Position numbers and translations under genes: made by a program | Part shown: piece by piece, positions 1-8,287 of the stretch | Layout: each line of letters starts with the position of its first letter | Numbering within the stretch: the stretch's first letter is position 1 | The notes under the pieces: generated by a model | Database searches by the model: none | Told to the model about the DNA's origin: nothing | What the model saw: only the letters and a program-made list of their open reading frames with translations | NCBI GenBank assembly: GCA_039810485.1 | Contig: JBDHXA010000049.1 | Coordinates: 1-19,858 of the forward strand | Direction of reading: 5' to 3' | DNA: 19,858 nt | From: JADZAA01 sp039810485 | GTDB taxonomy: Bacteria > Bacteroidota > Ignavibacteria > Kapaibacteriales > UBA961

Positions 1-1
1 C

Positions 2-79
2 TTAAAAACGAACTTAGTATATGAACATTTAAAACATCAATATTTTGGAGGAGGAATGAGTATTTATGGACAATATTGA
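2..79 (+). CDS. Possible C-terminal end of a gene entering from the left edge
   Basis: An open frame runs from base 2 to a TGA at 77-79 with no in-frame stop, giving 25 residues that end YFGGGMSIYGQY. It would be convergent with the heptose adenylyltransferase gene, which is a normal arrangement. The same DNA also reads as a purine-rich Shine-Dalgarno-like run (GGAGGAGGA, 47-55) followed at once by an ATG at 56 and a 7-codon ORF, but there is no spacer, so the glycine-codon reading is simpler. The family cannot be recognised from 25 residues. The call is weak because a frame this short can be open by chance. Confidence 0.3.
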   Translation, partial: LKTNLVYEHLKHQYFGGGMSIYGQY

Positions 80-132
80 CAAAAAAAGAATATAACTCTC
101 ATGTAGTTTTTGGGAATTGTATTTTGTTTGCT

Positions 133-630
133 TTAAATGCTTGCTTTGCCGGATGCCTGTATCTTGGCAATAATTCTAGTTGTAGATTTTTCCGGCACAA
201 AAGGCATAACAACGACACTTCCGCCGTAGCTGCGAACAAATTCTGCGCCGACAATAGCTTGAACACCAGATGAAATATTCGAATTGTAGTCACCTCCTTT
301 TACAATAATATTCGGCTTTATCAACGTAATAAGTTCCAACGGCGTATCTTCATTGAAAATTGTTACAATATCAACAGATTTTAGAGAGTCGAGTATAAAA
401 GTTCGATCGTTTTCATTATTTAGCGGGCGCGCCTCTCCTTTTAGCCTTCTTACTGAAGCATCTGAATTAACTCCTACAATTAGTATGTCGCCAAGTTTTT
501 TTGCTTCAGAAAGATATGTTGCATGCCCTACATGAAGAATGTCAAAACAGCCATTAGTGAAAACTATGCGTTTTTGTTGGCTATGAATTTCGGCGCTTAG
601 CGAAGTTATCAATGATCGGCTAATAATCAC
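133..630 (-). CDS. rfaE2: D-glycero-beta-D-manno-heptose 1-phosphate adenylyltransferase
   Basis: This 165-residue cytidylyltransferase-fold enzyme transfers AMP from ATP to heptose 1-phosphate, giving the ADP-heptose precursor of the LPS inner core in the cytoplasm. Visible motifs are the N-terminal nucleotide-binding segment FTNGCFDILHVGH (residues 24-36) with the HxGH signature at 33-36, KGGDY at 111-115 and the C-terminal STTRII at 149-154, all typical of the adenylyltransferase half of HldE. Length fits a stand-alone domain. The start is GTG at 630, which overlaps the upstream kinase stop in a GTGA 4-base overlap, implying translational coupling. In enterobacteria the two activities are fused in HldE; here they are separate genes, as in many other Gram-negatives. 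Confidence 0.93.
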   Translation of the reverse strand: MIISRSLITSLSAEIHSQQKRIVFTNGCFDILHVGHATYLSEAKKLGDILIVGVNSDASVRRLKGEARPLNNENDRTFILDSLKSVDIVTIFNEDTPLELITLIKPNIIVKGGDYNSNISSGVQAIVGAEFVRSYGGSVVVMPFVPEKSTTRIIAKIQASGKASI

Positions 631-1631
631 GCATCCTCCATTATGGTTTCGGCCAAGGCGTCGAGCAATCGAGAAATTTGAATTGTAACAATTCCCGGCT
701 CTTCACACACTAAACCGGAAGCTATATTGGCTAGCCTAGCAGCTTGGCGCATAGTAGCTCCGCCAACATACATTGCTGCAAGCGTAGCAATGGCAGTATC
801 GCCTGCGCCAGAAACATCGGCAATGTGTCGCGCACGTGTAGGCACAGAATCAACCGTCCCGTCTTGTTCAAAGAGCATCATTCCTCTTTCTCCAAGCGTG
901 ATCAGTATATTTTTGCATTGCAGTCGTTCAAGAAGTTCAGCGCCAGCACGAATAATATCATCGTCTGTCTTAAGAGCATATCCAAGCGCTTCCTGTGCTT
1001 CTTTTCTGTTTGGCTTAAAGCAAGTTACTCCCTTGAAATCAAAAAAATGCTTACTTTTTGGATCAACGAAAACCGGAATGTTTCTATCACTGGCCAATCT
1101 GTTTATTCTGCTGATTAACTCCGACGATACAACGCCTTTATCATAGTCCTCGATAATTATTCCAGCCAAATTATCTTGCTTGGCAAGCATCGAAAGAATT
1201 TTTTCTGAGGTAGACAGTTGAATGTCATCTCGCACTTCACGGTCTAAGCGCACAATATGCTGATTATTGCCGATAATGCGGGTTTTAACTGTTGTCGGAC
1301 GAGCATCATCTATAACGATGTATCTGTTCGACATTCCATATTGCTCAGATATTGATCGGATTATTTCGCCGGAAGTATCGGCACCGACGACGCCGCAAAG
1401 CAAAGGGATACATCCAAGCGATTGGACATTGAGCGCCACATTGGCTGCGCCGCCAAGATGGAAAGTTTCATTTTCAACATCAATGACAGGCACCGGTGCT
1501 TCGGGTGAGATGCGGCTTACGCTTCCCCAGAAATACCTGTCGAGAATAATATCGCCCACAATGGCTATAGGCATTCCTTCACAGCAATGCAGAAATTCAG
1601 AAGCGGAAGATTTGTCTATCTTTTCGGACAT
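627..1631 (-). CDS. rfaE1: D-glycero-beta-D-manno-heptose-7-phosphate kinase
   Basis: This PfkB/ribokinase-family sugar kinase phosphorylates heptose 7-phosphate at C1, the step before dephosphorylation and adenylylation to ADP-heptose. The protein is 334 residues from the ATG at 1631. A GTG five codons upstream (1646) is possible, but the ATG is preferred; neither has a clear ribosome-binding site. Motifs include VGDIILDRYFWG near residue 25, the substrate-binding HLGGAANVA at 58-66, the KPNRKEA segment at 206-212, and the PfkB signature DVSGAGDT at 272-279, with D278 the expected catalytic base. The stop overlaps the rfaE2 start by 4 bases. The length and pairing with rfaE2 make a generic ribokinase unlikely. 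Confidence 0.92.
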   Translation of the reverse strand: MSEKIDKSSASEFLHCCEGMPIAIVGDIILDRYFWGSVSRISPEAPVPVIDVENETFHLGGAANVALNVQSLGCIPLLCGVVGADTSGEIIRSISEQYGMSNRYIVIDDARPTTVKTRIIGNNQHIVRLDREVRDDIQLSTSEKILSMLAKQDNLAGIIIEDYDKGVVSSELISRINRLASDRNIPVFVDPKSKHFFDFKGVTCFKPNRKEAQEALGYALKTDDDIIRAGAELLERLQCKNILITLGERGMMLFEQDGTVDSVPTRARHIADVSGAGDTAIATLAAMYVGGATMRQAARLANIASGLVCEEPGIVTIQISRLLDALAETIMEDA

Positions 1632-1696
1632 AATCAATTGAAACACAGCCAGCTAATTAACAAAATTTAGATAATAAGAAATAAATTCTTGAGAGT

Positions 1697-2359
1697 TTAA
1701 GCCGGTTTGTTTATTAATTTGGCAACAAGGTTTTTGGTAAGCACAGATTGCATTGCAACTCGCATAGCGTCGTCATTTCTTAATAATTCATGCAAATCAT
1801 CTTGTGTCCACATGAGATAGCGAGTCGGCGCCATCGTAACAACTGTGGCCGTAGCCGGTTCTCCCGAGACAAAACTCATCTCGCCTATAAAGTCAAACCG
1901 TTTGCAATAAGCCAATATAGTACCATCAATATCAACGCTTGCCAAACCATTCACAATAAACGTCAATCTTGCAACAGGTTTGCCTTGCTCTGTCAATTTT
2001 TCATCTTTGGGAGCATCAACCCATACCGCCTGTTTCAGCAATTGCTTGAATTGAACAGAGCTGAAATGTTTGAACAGCGTGTCATGCAATTCTTTTTCTT
2101 CAGCATTAAACACTGCGTTTCGGCGCTCGTGAAGCAGAACTGCAACTTGCACGGCATTCACAATAGCAATTCCTGCCTCCCAATATCCTATGCTCCATTC
2201 GCGAGCATATACTGCATAAAGCACCGCTGCTATTGCCGAGCATATTGCCACAATGCGAAGATAAAAAATGTCGCGAATAAGATAAGCGGTCAAACTTAAT
2301 ACATAAGAGGCATGTATAAATATATTCGCTATGTCATGTGATTCTTCGAACACGGTCAC
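1697..2359 (-). CDS. Membrane-anchored cyclic-nucleotide-binding-like (Popeye/CRP-type) protein
   Basis: The 220-residue product has two or three hydrophobic segments in its first 75 residues (about 17-29, 34-52 and 60-75, including a charged LIRD turn), then a cytoplasmic beta-roll resembling a cNMP-binding domain (about 95-215). The phosphate-cassette region reads FIGEMSFVSGEPATATV (157-173). The GE is kept, but the Arg normally found after the Pro (P-R-A-A-T) is Ala169, so canonical cAMP or cGMP binding is doubtful. The architecture of transmembrane segments followed by a CRP-like fold is that of bacterial Popeye-domain-like proteins. There is no helix-turn-helix after the domain, so it is not a CRP-type transcription factor. 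The start is GTG at 2359. It lies 37 bases after the M42 gene and 65 before rfaE1. The function is unknown; a sensory or scaffold role is inference. Confidence 0.75.
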   Translation of the reverse strand: MTVFEESHDIANIFIHASYVLSLTAYLIRDIFYLRIVAICSAIAAVLYAVYAREWSIGYWEAGIAIVNAVQVAVLLHERRNAVFNAEEKELHDTLFKHFSSVQFKQLLKQAVWVDAPKDEKLTEQGKPVARLTFIVNGLASVDIDGTILAYCKRFDFIGEMSFVSGEPATATVVTMAPTRYLMWTQDDLHELLRNDDAMRVAMQSVLTKNLVAKLINKPA

Positions 2360-2396
2360 ATATTATAAATTTAGAAAAACAAAAGCTTTCAATGCT

Positions 2397-3404
2397 TCAA
2401 AGCGTTGCAATATATGCCATGCATAAATCTATAGTAGCTTCAATTCCCTTGGCATGAGTTCTTTCTGCGCCATGCGAACCAGCCACGCCAGGACCAATAA
2501 GAGCAGTTCTAATATCTTTTCCGCCGCGTTGCGCTGCAGTGCCATCGGAAGAATAATAAGGATAAATATCAATTTTATAGGGAATTTTATTTTTCTCTGC
2601 GAGTTTCACAAGCGTTTTGCGAAATTCATAATCGTAAGGGCCGGAGGAATCTTTGGCGCAAATAGAGCATGACATTTCATTGCCTTCGCATTGGTCGCCG
2701 AGAACTCCCATGTCTATCACTAACAATTCGTTGAGAGAATCTGAATAGCCGGCAGATCCGCCATGGCCAACTTCCTCATACGTAGAGAAAAAGAGTTCAA
2801 TCGGTGCTGTTTTTCCTGCTTCAGCAAGTCGTCGGGCAATTTCGAATAGAACGTAGCAGCCGGCTTTATTATCGAGAAAGTGAGATTTAATAAATCCGTT
2901 CGGCAATTCGCAATAGCGGGGATCGAAGCATGCAAAATCGCCGTTTCTAATGCCAAGCTCTTTTACGTCGTCCGACGATTGCACTTGCTCATCTAATCGA
3001 ATATGCATTGCCTCTTGCGTTCTCGGTTTCTTTTCGGCTTCGTTATTAGCGTGAGCGCTGGGATTGTTGAGCATCAGCGTTCCTGTGTATTGCAGTCCGT
3101 CGAGCGTATAAATACGCACATACCCGCCTTCAAACGACGGAAGTAGCGGCCCGCCTATTTTCGACACCGACAATGTTCCATTGCTATTAATGCCGGAAAC
3201 TATTGCGCCTAAAGTATCAGCGTGAGCAGCTATGCCGAGCGTTGGCGTTTTACTTAAACTGCATCGGATTGCGCCTTTATTTGTCATTTCAGGGTTCAAT
3301 CTGTAGGATTGTAATAGCTGGACTATATAACTTGCAGCTTTGCCGGTGAAACCAGATGGCGAATCAATCTCTATAAGCTCTTGCAATGTTTTATATTTGC
3401 TCAT
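2397..3404 (-). CDS. M42-family metallo-aminopeptidase
   Basis: This 335-residue protein has the M42 (glutamyl aminopeptidase/tetrahedral TET) metal-site pattern. The AHADT segment (60-64) gives H61 and D63, HFLDNKAG (175-182) gives the bridging D178, STYEEVGHGG (207-216) gives the catalytic Glu and ligand (E210/E211), VIDMG (229-233) gives D231, and a late His (H316 in AERTH) is the likely last ligand. These would bind two zinc or cobalt ions and remove N-terminal residues from peptides in the cytoplasm. The start is ATG at 3404 without a clear ribosome-binding site. It follows accC by 42 bases and precedes the CNB-like gene by 37, so cotranscription is likely. Substrate preference cannot be read from sequence; some M42 members act in osmoprotectant or peptide-scavenging pathways. 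Confidence 0.85.
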   Translation of the reverse strand: MSKYKTLQELIEIDSPSGFTGKAASYIVQLLQSYRLNPEMTNKGAIRCSLSKTPTLGIAAHADTLGAIVSGINSNGTLSVSKIGGPLLPSFEGGYVRIYTLDGLQYTGTLMLNNPSAHANNEAEKKPRTQEAMHIRLDEQVQSSDDVKELGIRNGDFACFDPRYCELPNGFIKSHFLDNKAGCYVLFEIARRLAEAGKTAPIELFFSTYEEVGHGGSAGYSDSLNELLVIDMGVLGDQCEGNEMSCSICAKDSSGPYDYEFRKTLVKLAEKNKIPYKIDIYPYYSSDGTAAQRGGKDIRTALIGPGVAGSHGAERTHAKGIEATIDLCMAYIATL

Positions 3405-3446
3405 TGTTAATTCTTAATGTTGACTTAATGTTAAATTGATGTAAAG

Positions 3447-4883
3447 TTATTTGTAGTTGTAAATTGGTTTTCGCCTTGAATCTATGGATCGAGAGCCGAT
3501 AACTGCCGCTGCCGCCAAAATCGAGTGCAGCTCTTGAGGTATTTCCGGCTTCCAATGCTCGGCAATGTAATGGGTAGAATAATCGCCTTTTCTAAATAAT
3601 GCAGAGTCAAGAACAGATTGACAAAACGGAATTGTTGTTCGCAAACCCGATAAACAATAAGAATTAAGCGCATTGATCGAACGATCTATAGCTTCGTTTC
3701 GCGTATTTCCCCAGCATATTAATTTTCCTACCATTGAATCGTAATTAACAGAAACTTCATATCCAACATATAAGGCATCATCACTTCTAACATGCTCGCC
3801 AACGGGTGTTTTTACATAATTAACAATGCCCGTTTCCGGCAGAAAATCATTGTAAACATCTTCGGCGCATATTCTGCACTCTATTGCATGACCTTTAGCT
3901 TTAATTTGTTCCTGAGTCAAGAGCAGTTTTTCGCCGGCTGCAATGCGAAGCTGCTGCTCAACTAAATCAACTCCGGTAATCATTTCAGTAACAGGATGCT
4001 CGACCTGCAAGCGAGTATTTACTTCCATAAAATAGAATTTTCCCGAGGCGTCAAGCAAAAATTCTAATGTTCCCGCATTAGTGTATCCCGCTGTATTAAC
4101 AAGGCGCGCGGCGGCCTCGCTCATTGCCTGCCTTATTTCCGGCGTTACGGCTGCGGATGGCGATTCTTCGATAACTTTTTGATGGCGGCGCTGGATAGAA
4201 CATTCTCGTTCTGGAAAGTAGAAAATAGTTCCGTAATTATCAGCAAGAACCTGAATTTCGATGTGGCGCGGGTTGTCGATAAATTTTTCGACAAACATTC
4301 TGTCATCGCCAAATGCTGCAAGAGCTTCTCCCGCTGCAGATTTGAAAGCAGATTCAAATTCATCGGCAGATTCCACAAGCCGCATACCCTTGCCGCCGCC
4401 TCCGGCCGCCGCTTTTAGCAGAACGGGAAAGCCAATGTCATTTGCAATTATTCGAGCTTGATCAATGTAAACAGCACCAGTTGATCCGGGCGAAATGGGA
4501 GTTTTTGCTTCTATTGCCAGCTTGCGTGCCGAAGTTTTATCTCCAAGTGCTCGTATTGCCTGCGGACTTGGTCCAATAAAAGTTAATCCTGCTTTCATTG
4601 TCGCTTCGGCAAAATCGAAATTTTCGGAAAGAAATCCATATCCCGGATGAATGGCGTCGGCGCCTGATTTTTGCGCTGCCTCAATGATTTTCTCAATTGA
4701 TAAATAACTCTCTCGCGGCGTGTAACCTCCGATGGGAACTGCAATATCTGCTTCTTTGCAATGGCGAGAGCCTGCATCCGCCTCCGAATATACTACAACT
4801 GTTCGAATGCCCATCGAACGACAAGTACGTATAATTCTTAGCGCAATTTCGCCGCGATTTGCAATTAAAACAGTAGAAAACAT
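3447..4883 (-). CDS. accC: Biotin carboxylase (acetyl-CoA carboxylase subunit AccC)
   Basis: This ATP-grasp enzyme carboxylates the biotin of the carrier protein, using bicarbonate and ATP, in the first step of fatty-acid synthesis. All parts are present: an N-terminal LIANRGEIALR (6-16), HPGYGFLSEN (79-88), the glycine-rich loop GGGGKGMRL (161-169), RECSIQRRHQK (226-236), and the catalytic segment MEVNTRLQVEHPVTE (286-300) containing E287, N289, R291 and E295. The length of 478 is slightly above the usual 450, owing to a C-terminal tail after about residue 445. No biotin carrier gene (accB) lies next to it, so the subunit could also serve a propionyl-CoA or pyruvate carboxylase. The start is ATG at 4883. 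A TATTTTTG motif on the minus strand at 4929-4936 could be a -7 box, but no -33 TTTG lies at the right distance. Confidence 0.93.
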   Translation of the reverse strand: MFSTVLIANRGEIALRIIRTCRSMGIRTVVVYSEADAGSRHCKEADIAVPIGGYTPRESYLSIEKIIEAAQKSGADAIHPGYGFLSENFDFAEATMKAGLTFIGPSPQAIRALGDKTSARKLAIEAKTPISPGSTGAVYIDQARIIANDIGFPVLLKAAAGGGGKGMRLVESADEFESAFKSAAGEALAAFGDDRMFVEKFIDNPRHIEIQVLADNYGTIFYFPERECSIQRRHQKVIEESPSAAVTPEIRQAMSEAAARLVNTAGYTNAGTLEFLLDASGKFYFMEVNTRLQVEHPVTEMITGVDLVEQQLRIAAGEKLLLTQEQIKAKGHAIECRICAEDVYNDFLPETGIVNYVKTPVGEHVRSDDALYVGYEVSVNYDSMVGKLICWGNTRNEAIDRSINALNSYCLSGLRTTIPFCQSVLDSALFRKGDYSTHYIAEHWKPEIPQELHSILAAAAVIGSRSIDSRRKPIYNYK

Positions 4884-5177
4884 ATACTTCGGAATTATTT
4901 AAACTTTCATACGCCAAAATTTATATTGCAAAAATAGTCATTTTCATCGCTTTATTGATTGTGCTTAGAATATCACCGCAAGAGTTTTTCTGACAGCATG
5001 GCACAAGAATCTATTTTTTTCTTTCACAATATTAAATCTATTTTATGATATTTATTCAGTTAAAAACAATGATTGGACAGTAAAAGCAATGATAATTTTT
5101 TAACAAAAATCAAGAAAAGAGATAATAGTACGTCTTGGCGTGAGATAGATAAAAAATCCGCTCAAAAGGACTTGCGA
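4884..5177. other. Divergent intergenic region between accC and glmS
   Basis: About 290 AT-rich bases hold the leaders of two divergently transcribed genes. I see no tRNA, strong hairpin or glmS-type ribozyme, and no convincing promoter pair. An in-frame TTG at 5073 could extend GlmS by 35 residues, but this is rejected because GlmS needs its Cys directly after the initiator Met. The only clear signal is the ribosome-binding site before the glmS ATG at 5178. Confidence 0.6.
5165..5170 (+). promoter_or_regulatory. Ribosome-binding site of glmS (AAAGGA)
   Basis: AAAGGA lies 7 bases before the ATG at 5178. It is one of the few Shine-Dalgarno-like sites in the window. It decides the start of glmS in favour of 5178 over the upstream in-frame TTG at 5073. 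Confidence 0.6.
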
Positions 5178-7010
5178 ATGTGTGGCATTGTGGGCTATAT
5201 CGGCACGAAACCGGCTGCCGATTTAATTATTAACGGGTTGAAGCGTCTCGAATACAGAGGATATGATTCTGCCGGCATTGCAATTGTGGAAGACGACGGA
5301 CTTTATACACAAAAATGTTCGGGCAAAGTGGCGAATCTCGAATCACGAATTGATTTTAGCTCATTGCACGCAACTTTGGGAATCGGTCACACTCGCTGGG
5401 CTACACACGGAGCGCCAACAGATATAAATGCTCATCCTCATACCGACAATTCAGGTAAAATAGCTATAGTTCATAATGGCATAATTGAAAACTATATAAC
5501 AATTAAAAACAAACTTGCTGCAAAAGGATACTTTTTTTGTTCGGAAACTGATTCAGAAGTTTTGGCAGTGCTAATCGGCTATTATTATGAGAGGAAACAT
5601 AATCTCGAAGAGTCAGTTCGTGCTGCATTAGGAGAAATTGAAGGTACATTTGGCTTGGCCGTAGTATCCAGCCATGAGCGAGATGTGATGCTTGTCGCGC
5701 GTCGAGGCAGTCCTATTGTAGTCGGTTTGGGCAATGATGAGTTTGTTGTTGCCTCCGATGCTTCGGCTATAATCCAGCATACGCGACAAGTGATGTATCT
5801 CGAAGATAATGAAATTGCCATTATTCGCCGGTCTGGCTGCGTTACAAAAACAATTCACAATGTTGCAACCAAAGGCGAAGTGCATGAAATAGAATATGAT
5901 ATAAAAAGCATTGAAAAAGGCGGCTATGACCATTTTATGCTAAAAGAAATTTACGAGCAGCCATTTTCATTTCGCGATGCCATTCGCGGACGACTTATGA
6001 TAGAAGAAGGCAATGCAAAACTTGGCGGACTTCGCACGGTGGAAGATAAACTAAGAAAAGCCAAACGCTTGATTCTTCTTGGTTGCGGCACTGCATGGCA
6101 TGCCGGATTAACGGGCGAATATCTGATAGAGCGATTAGCTAAAATTCCTGTTGAAGTTGAATACGCTTCGGAATTTCGTTATCGAAATCCTATCATTACA
6201 GCCGATGATGTAGTGATTGCAATATCTCAAAGCGGCGAAACTGCCGATACTTTAGCCGCTCTTCGTGAAGCCAAATTAAAAGGCGCCACCATACTTGGAA
6301 TAGTCAATGTTGTGGGAAGCACCATAGCCCGTACAACAGATTCGGGCGTCTATATTCACGCCGGGCCGGAAATTGGCGTTGCTTCCACAAAAGCATTTAC
6401 TTCGCAGCTTGCCGCGCTCTCTTTGCTTGCATTATTTATGGGGCGCATGCATTCGCTTTCGCAATTAGAGGGAAGCATTTTAGCTGGAGCTTTATACTCA
6501 ATTCCAGAAAAAATTCAATTTATTCTTGAACATTCGGAATCTATACGCACAATAGCGCGAGAATTTGCAAACTCTGAAAATTTCTTTTTCTTAGGACGCG
6601 GGGCTAATTTCCCAGTGGCTCTCGAAGGTGCTCTAAAACTTAAAGAAATCAGTTATATCAATGCACAGGGCTATCCTTCCGCCGAGATGAAGCATGGGCC
6701 TATTGCCTTGATAGACAGCAAAACGCCTGTGCTGTTTATAGCCCCAAAAGATGAATTGTACGAAAAAACGCTTTCAAATATAGAAGAAGTTCGCGCTCGC
6801 GGCGGTCGCATCATCGCCATCGCCTGCGAAGGAGATACTCACATACAAAATTTAGCCGAGCATGTCATCTACATACCTAATACTTTGCCGGTTTTGCAGC
6901 CAATTTTAACTGCTATACCATTGCAATTATTGGCGTATTATATCGCAGTAGAGCGAGGAACTAACGTAGATATGCCTCGGAATTTAGCCAAAAGTGTTAC
7001 GGTGGAATAA
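5178..7010 (+). CDS. glmS: Glutamine--fructose-6-phosphate aminotransferase (isomerizing)
   Basis: GlmS converts fructose 6-phosphate and glutamine to glucosamine 6-phosphate, the entry step to UDP-GlcNAc for peptidoglycan and LPS. From the ATG at 5178 the protein is 610 residues, matching the E. coli enzyme (609). It begins MCGIVGYIG, so Cys2 becomes the N-terminal nucleophile after Met removal. The glutaminase domain (about 2-220) has EYRGYDSAG (25-33) and HTRWATHGAP (71-80). Two SIS isomerase domains follow, with LGCGTAWHAG (301-310), ISQSGETADT (349-358), STKAFTSQ (403-410) and the AEMKHGPIAL segment (502-511). The C-terminus RNLAKSVTVE is typical. Its TAA shares its last base with the pgk ATG. 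Confidence 0.97.
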   Translation: MCGIVGYIGTKPAADLIINGLKRLEYRGYDSAGIAIVEDDGLYTQKCSGKVANLESRIDFSSLHATLGIGHTRWATHGAPTDINAHPHTDNSGKIAIVHNGIIENYITIKNKLAAKGYFFCSETDSEVLAVLIGYYYERKHNLEESVRAALGEIEGTFGLAVVSSHERDVMLVARRGSPIVVGLGNDEFVVASDASAIIQHTRQVMYLEDNEIAIIRRSGCVTKTIHNVATKGEVHEIEYDIKSIEKGGYDHFMLKEIYEQPFSFRDAIRGRLMIEEGNAKLGGLRTVEDKLRKAKRLILLGCGTAWHAGLTGEYLIERLAKIPVEVEYASEFRYRNPIITADDVVIAISQSGETADTLAALREAKLKGATILGIVNVVGSTIARTTDSGVYIHAGPEIGVASTKAFTSQLAALSLLALFMGRMHSLSQLEGSILAGALYSIPEKIQFILEHSESIRTIAREFANSENFFFLGRGANFPVALEGALKLKEISYINAQGYPSAEMKHGPIALIDSKTPVLFIAPKDELYEKTLSNIEEVRARGGRIIAIACEGDTHIQNLAEHVIYIPNTLPVLQPILTAIPLQLLAYYIAVERGTNVDMPRNLAKSVTVE

Positions 7011-8251
7011 TGTCAGAAAATCGCTCTCGACGCTCATCAAACAAACAAGCCAAACCAATGATTCGCTCAGTTTCCGATCTTGTAATGGATGGAAGGCGCG
7101 TACTTTGCCGCGTAGATTTCAATGTGCCGCTCGACGACAGCGGAAAAATTACAGACGACACGCGCATCGTGGAATCATTGCCAACAATTCAGAAAATTAT
7201 AGAAAAAGGCGGCATTCCAATTTTAATGTCGCATTTGGGAAGACCAAAAGGCGCGCCCGACGCCAAGTTTTCGCTTGCACCTATTGCAAAGCATTTAGCT
7301 AAGCTGTTGAGCAGCAACACAGTGCACTTTGCTAAAGATTGTGTTGGCAAATCCGCCGAAACCGCTGTAAAAAAAGCAGAAAAAGGCGATGTTGTACTGC
7401 TGGAAAATCTTCGGTTTCATGCCGAAGAAGAAGCAAATGATCCTGTATTCTCAAAGAAAATTGCAGTTCTTGGCGATATATACATCAATGACGCCTTCGG
7501 AACTGCACATCGCGCTCATGCAAGCACTGCTGGCGTTGCGCTTCTTTTTCCTGTGCGGGGCGCTGGATTACTCATGCTGAAAGAATTGAAATACTTGGGC
7601 GAAGCAGTGTCGAATCCCGAACGACCTTTCCTTGCTATTCTTGGCGGCGCCAAGGTTTCTGGTAAAATTGACGTAATCGGCAATCTCCTTGATAAATGCG
7701 ACGCAATTCTCATTGGCGGCGGCATGATGTTTACCTTTATAAAAGCAATGGGCGGCGATATCGGCTCTTCTCTGATAGAAGAAGACCGCGTTGCCTACGC
7801 TCGAAAGCTATTAAATGAAGCAAAAGCAAAAAATGTGCGGCTTATACTTCCTCCCGATGCAGTCGCTGCAGAGTCATTCTCTAATGAAGCCAAGCATCGT
7901 GTTGTCGAGGCGGAGAGCATTCCTCAAGGAATGATTGGACTTGATATTGGGCCAATGACAGAAACTATTTTTCGTCTGGAAATTATTGCAGCCAAAACTG
8001 TTGTTTGGAATGGTCCAATGGGAGTTTTTGAAATGTCGAATTATTCTTCGGGCACTCGCGCCGTTGCCCAAGCAATGTCAGAAGCAACGCGCAATGGCTC
8101 GATAACAATTGTTGGCGGAGGCGACTCGGCCGCAGCTATTTCTCAATTTGGTCTGGCGAATAGCGTAAGCCATGTTTCCACTGGCGGAGGCGCATCGCTT
8201 GAATTCTTGGAAGGCAAAACATTGCCGGGCGTTGCCGCCTTGCTATATTGA
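7010..8251 (+). CDS. pgk: Phosphoglycerate kinase
   Basis: PGK makes ATP from 1,3-bisphosphoglycerate in glycolysis and runs in reverse in gluconeogenesis. Conserved blocks are CRVDFNVPLDD (33-43), SHLGRPKG (74-81), DAFGTAHRAHAST, LGGAKVSGKIDV, the NGPMGVFE nucleotide-site segment (334-341), GGGDSAAAI (369-377) and STGGGASLEFLEG near the end. The start at 7010 overlaps the glmS stop (TAATG), suggesting coupling, and gives 413 residues. An internal ATG at 7058 (MIRSVSDLV) gives 397 residues and aligns better with the usual PGK N-terminus, so the true start is uncertain; the first 16 residues are polar and non-conserved. It is the second gene of a glmS-pgk-rhomboid-ispG series. Confidence 0.96.
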   Translation: MSENRSRRSSNKQAKPMIRSVSDLVMDGRRVLCRVDFNVPLDDSGKITDDTRIVESLPTIQKIIEKGGIPILMSHLGRPKGAPDAKFSLAPIAKHLAKLLSSNTVHFAKDCVGKSAETAVKKAEKGDVVLLENLRFHAEEEANDPVFSKKIAVLGDIYINDAFGTAHRAHASTAGVALLFPVRGAGLLMLKELKYLGEAVSNPERPFLAILGGAKVSGKIDVIGNLLDKCDAILIGGGMMFTFIKAMGGDIGSSLIEEDRVAYARKLLNEAKAKNVRLILPPDAVAAESFSNEAKHRVVEAESIPQGMIGLDIGPMTETIFRLEIIAAKTVVWNGPMGVFEMSNYSSGTRAVAQAMSEATRNGSITIVGGGDSAAAISQFGLANSVSHVSTGGGASLEFLEGKTLPGVAALLY

Positions 8252-8278
8252 CACATATACAAAAACCGCGGCATCAAT

Positions 8279-8282
8279 GGAG
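8279..8282 (+). promoter_or_regulatory. Ribosome-binding site of the rhomboid gene (GGAG)
   Basis: GGAG lies 5 bases before the ATG at 8288, within the 36-base gap after pgk. It supports the chosen start. Confidence 0.45.
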
Positions 8283-8287
8283 ATTTT

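Noticed and set aside
56..79. Seven-codon ORF after a GGAGGAGGA purine run
   Set aside because: The Shine-Dalgarno-like run touches the ATG with no spacer, and the same bases read as glycine codons in a frame open from the left edge. A leader peptide is not supported.
727..1641. Long plus-strand open frames opposite rfaE1
   Set aside because: They are antisense to a clear PfkB kinase, have no recognisable domains and overlap one another; these are shadow frames.
2376..2397. Weak hairpin with T-rich tail after the M42 gene
   Set aside because: The stem is only about 4 bp and the next gene follows within 37 bases in the same direction. Termination here is not supported.
5073..5177. In-frame extension of glmS starting at TTG 5073
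   Set aside because: GlmS needs Cys directly after the initiator Met as its catalytic nucleophile. The ATG at 5178 gives MCGIVGYIG, the family length and a good ribosome-binding site.
5585..5933. Minus-strand open frames inside glmS
   Set aside because: They lie wholly within a conserved glmS coding region and show no family features.
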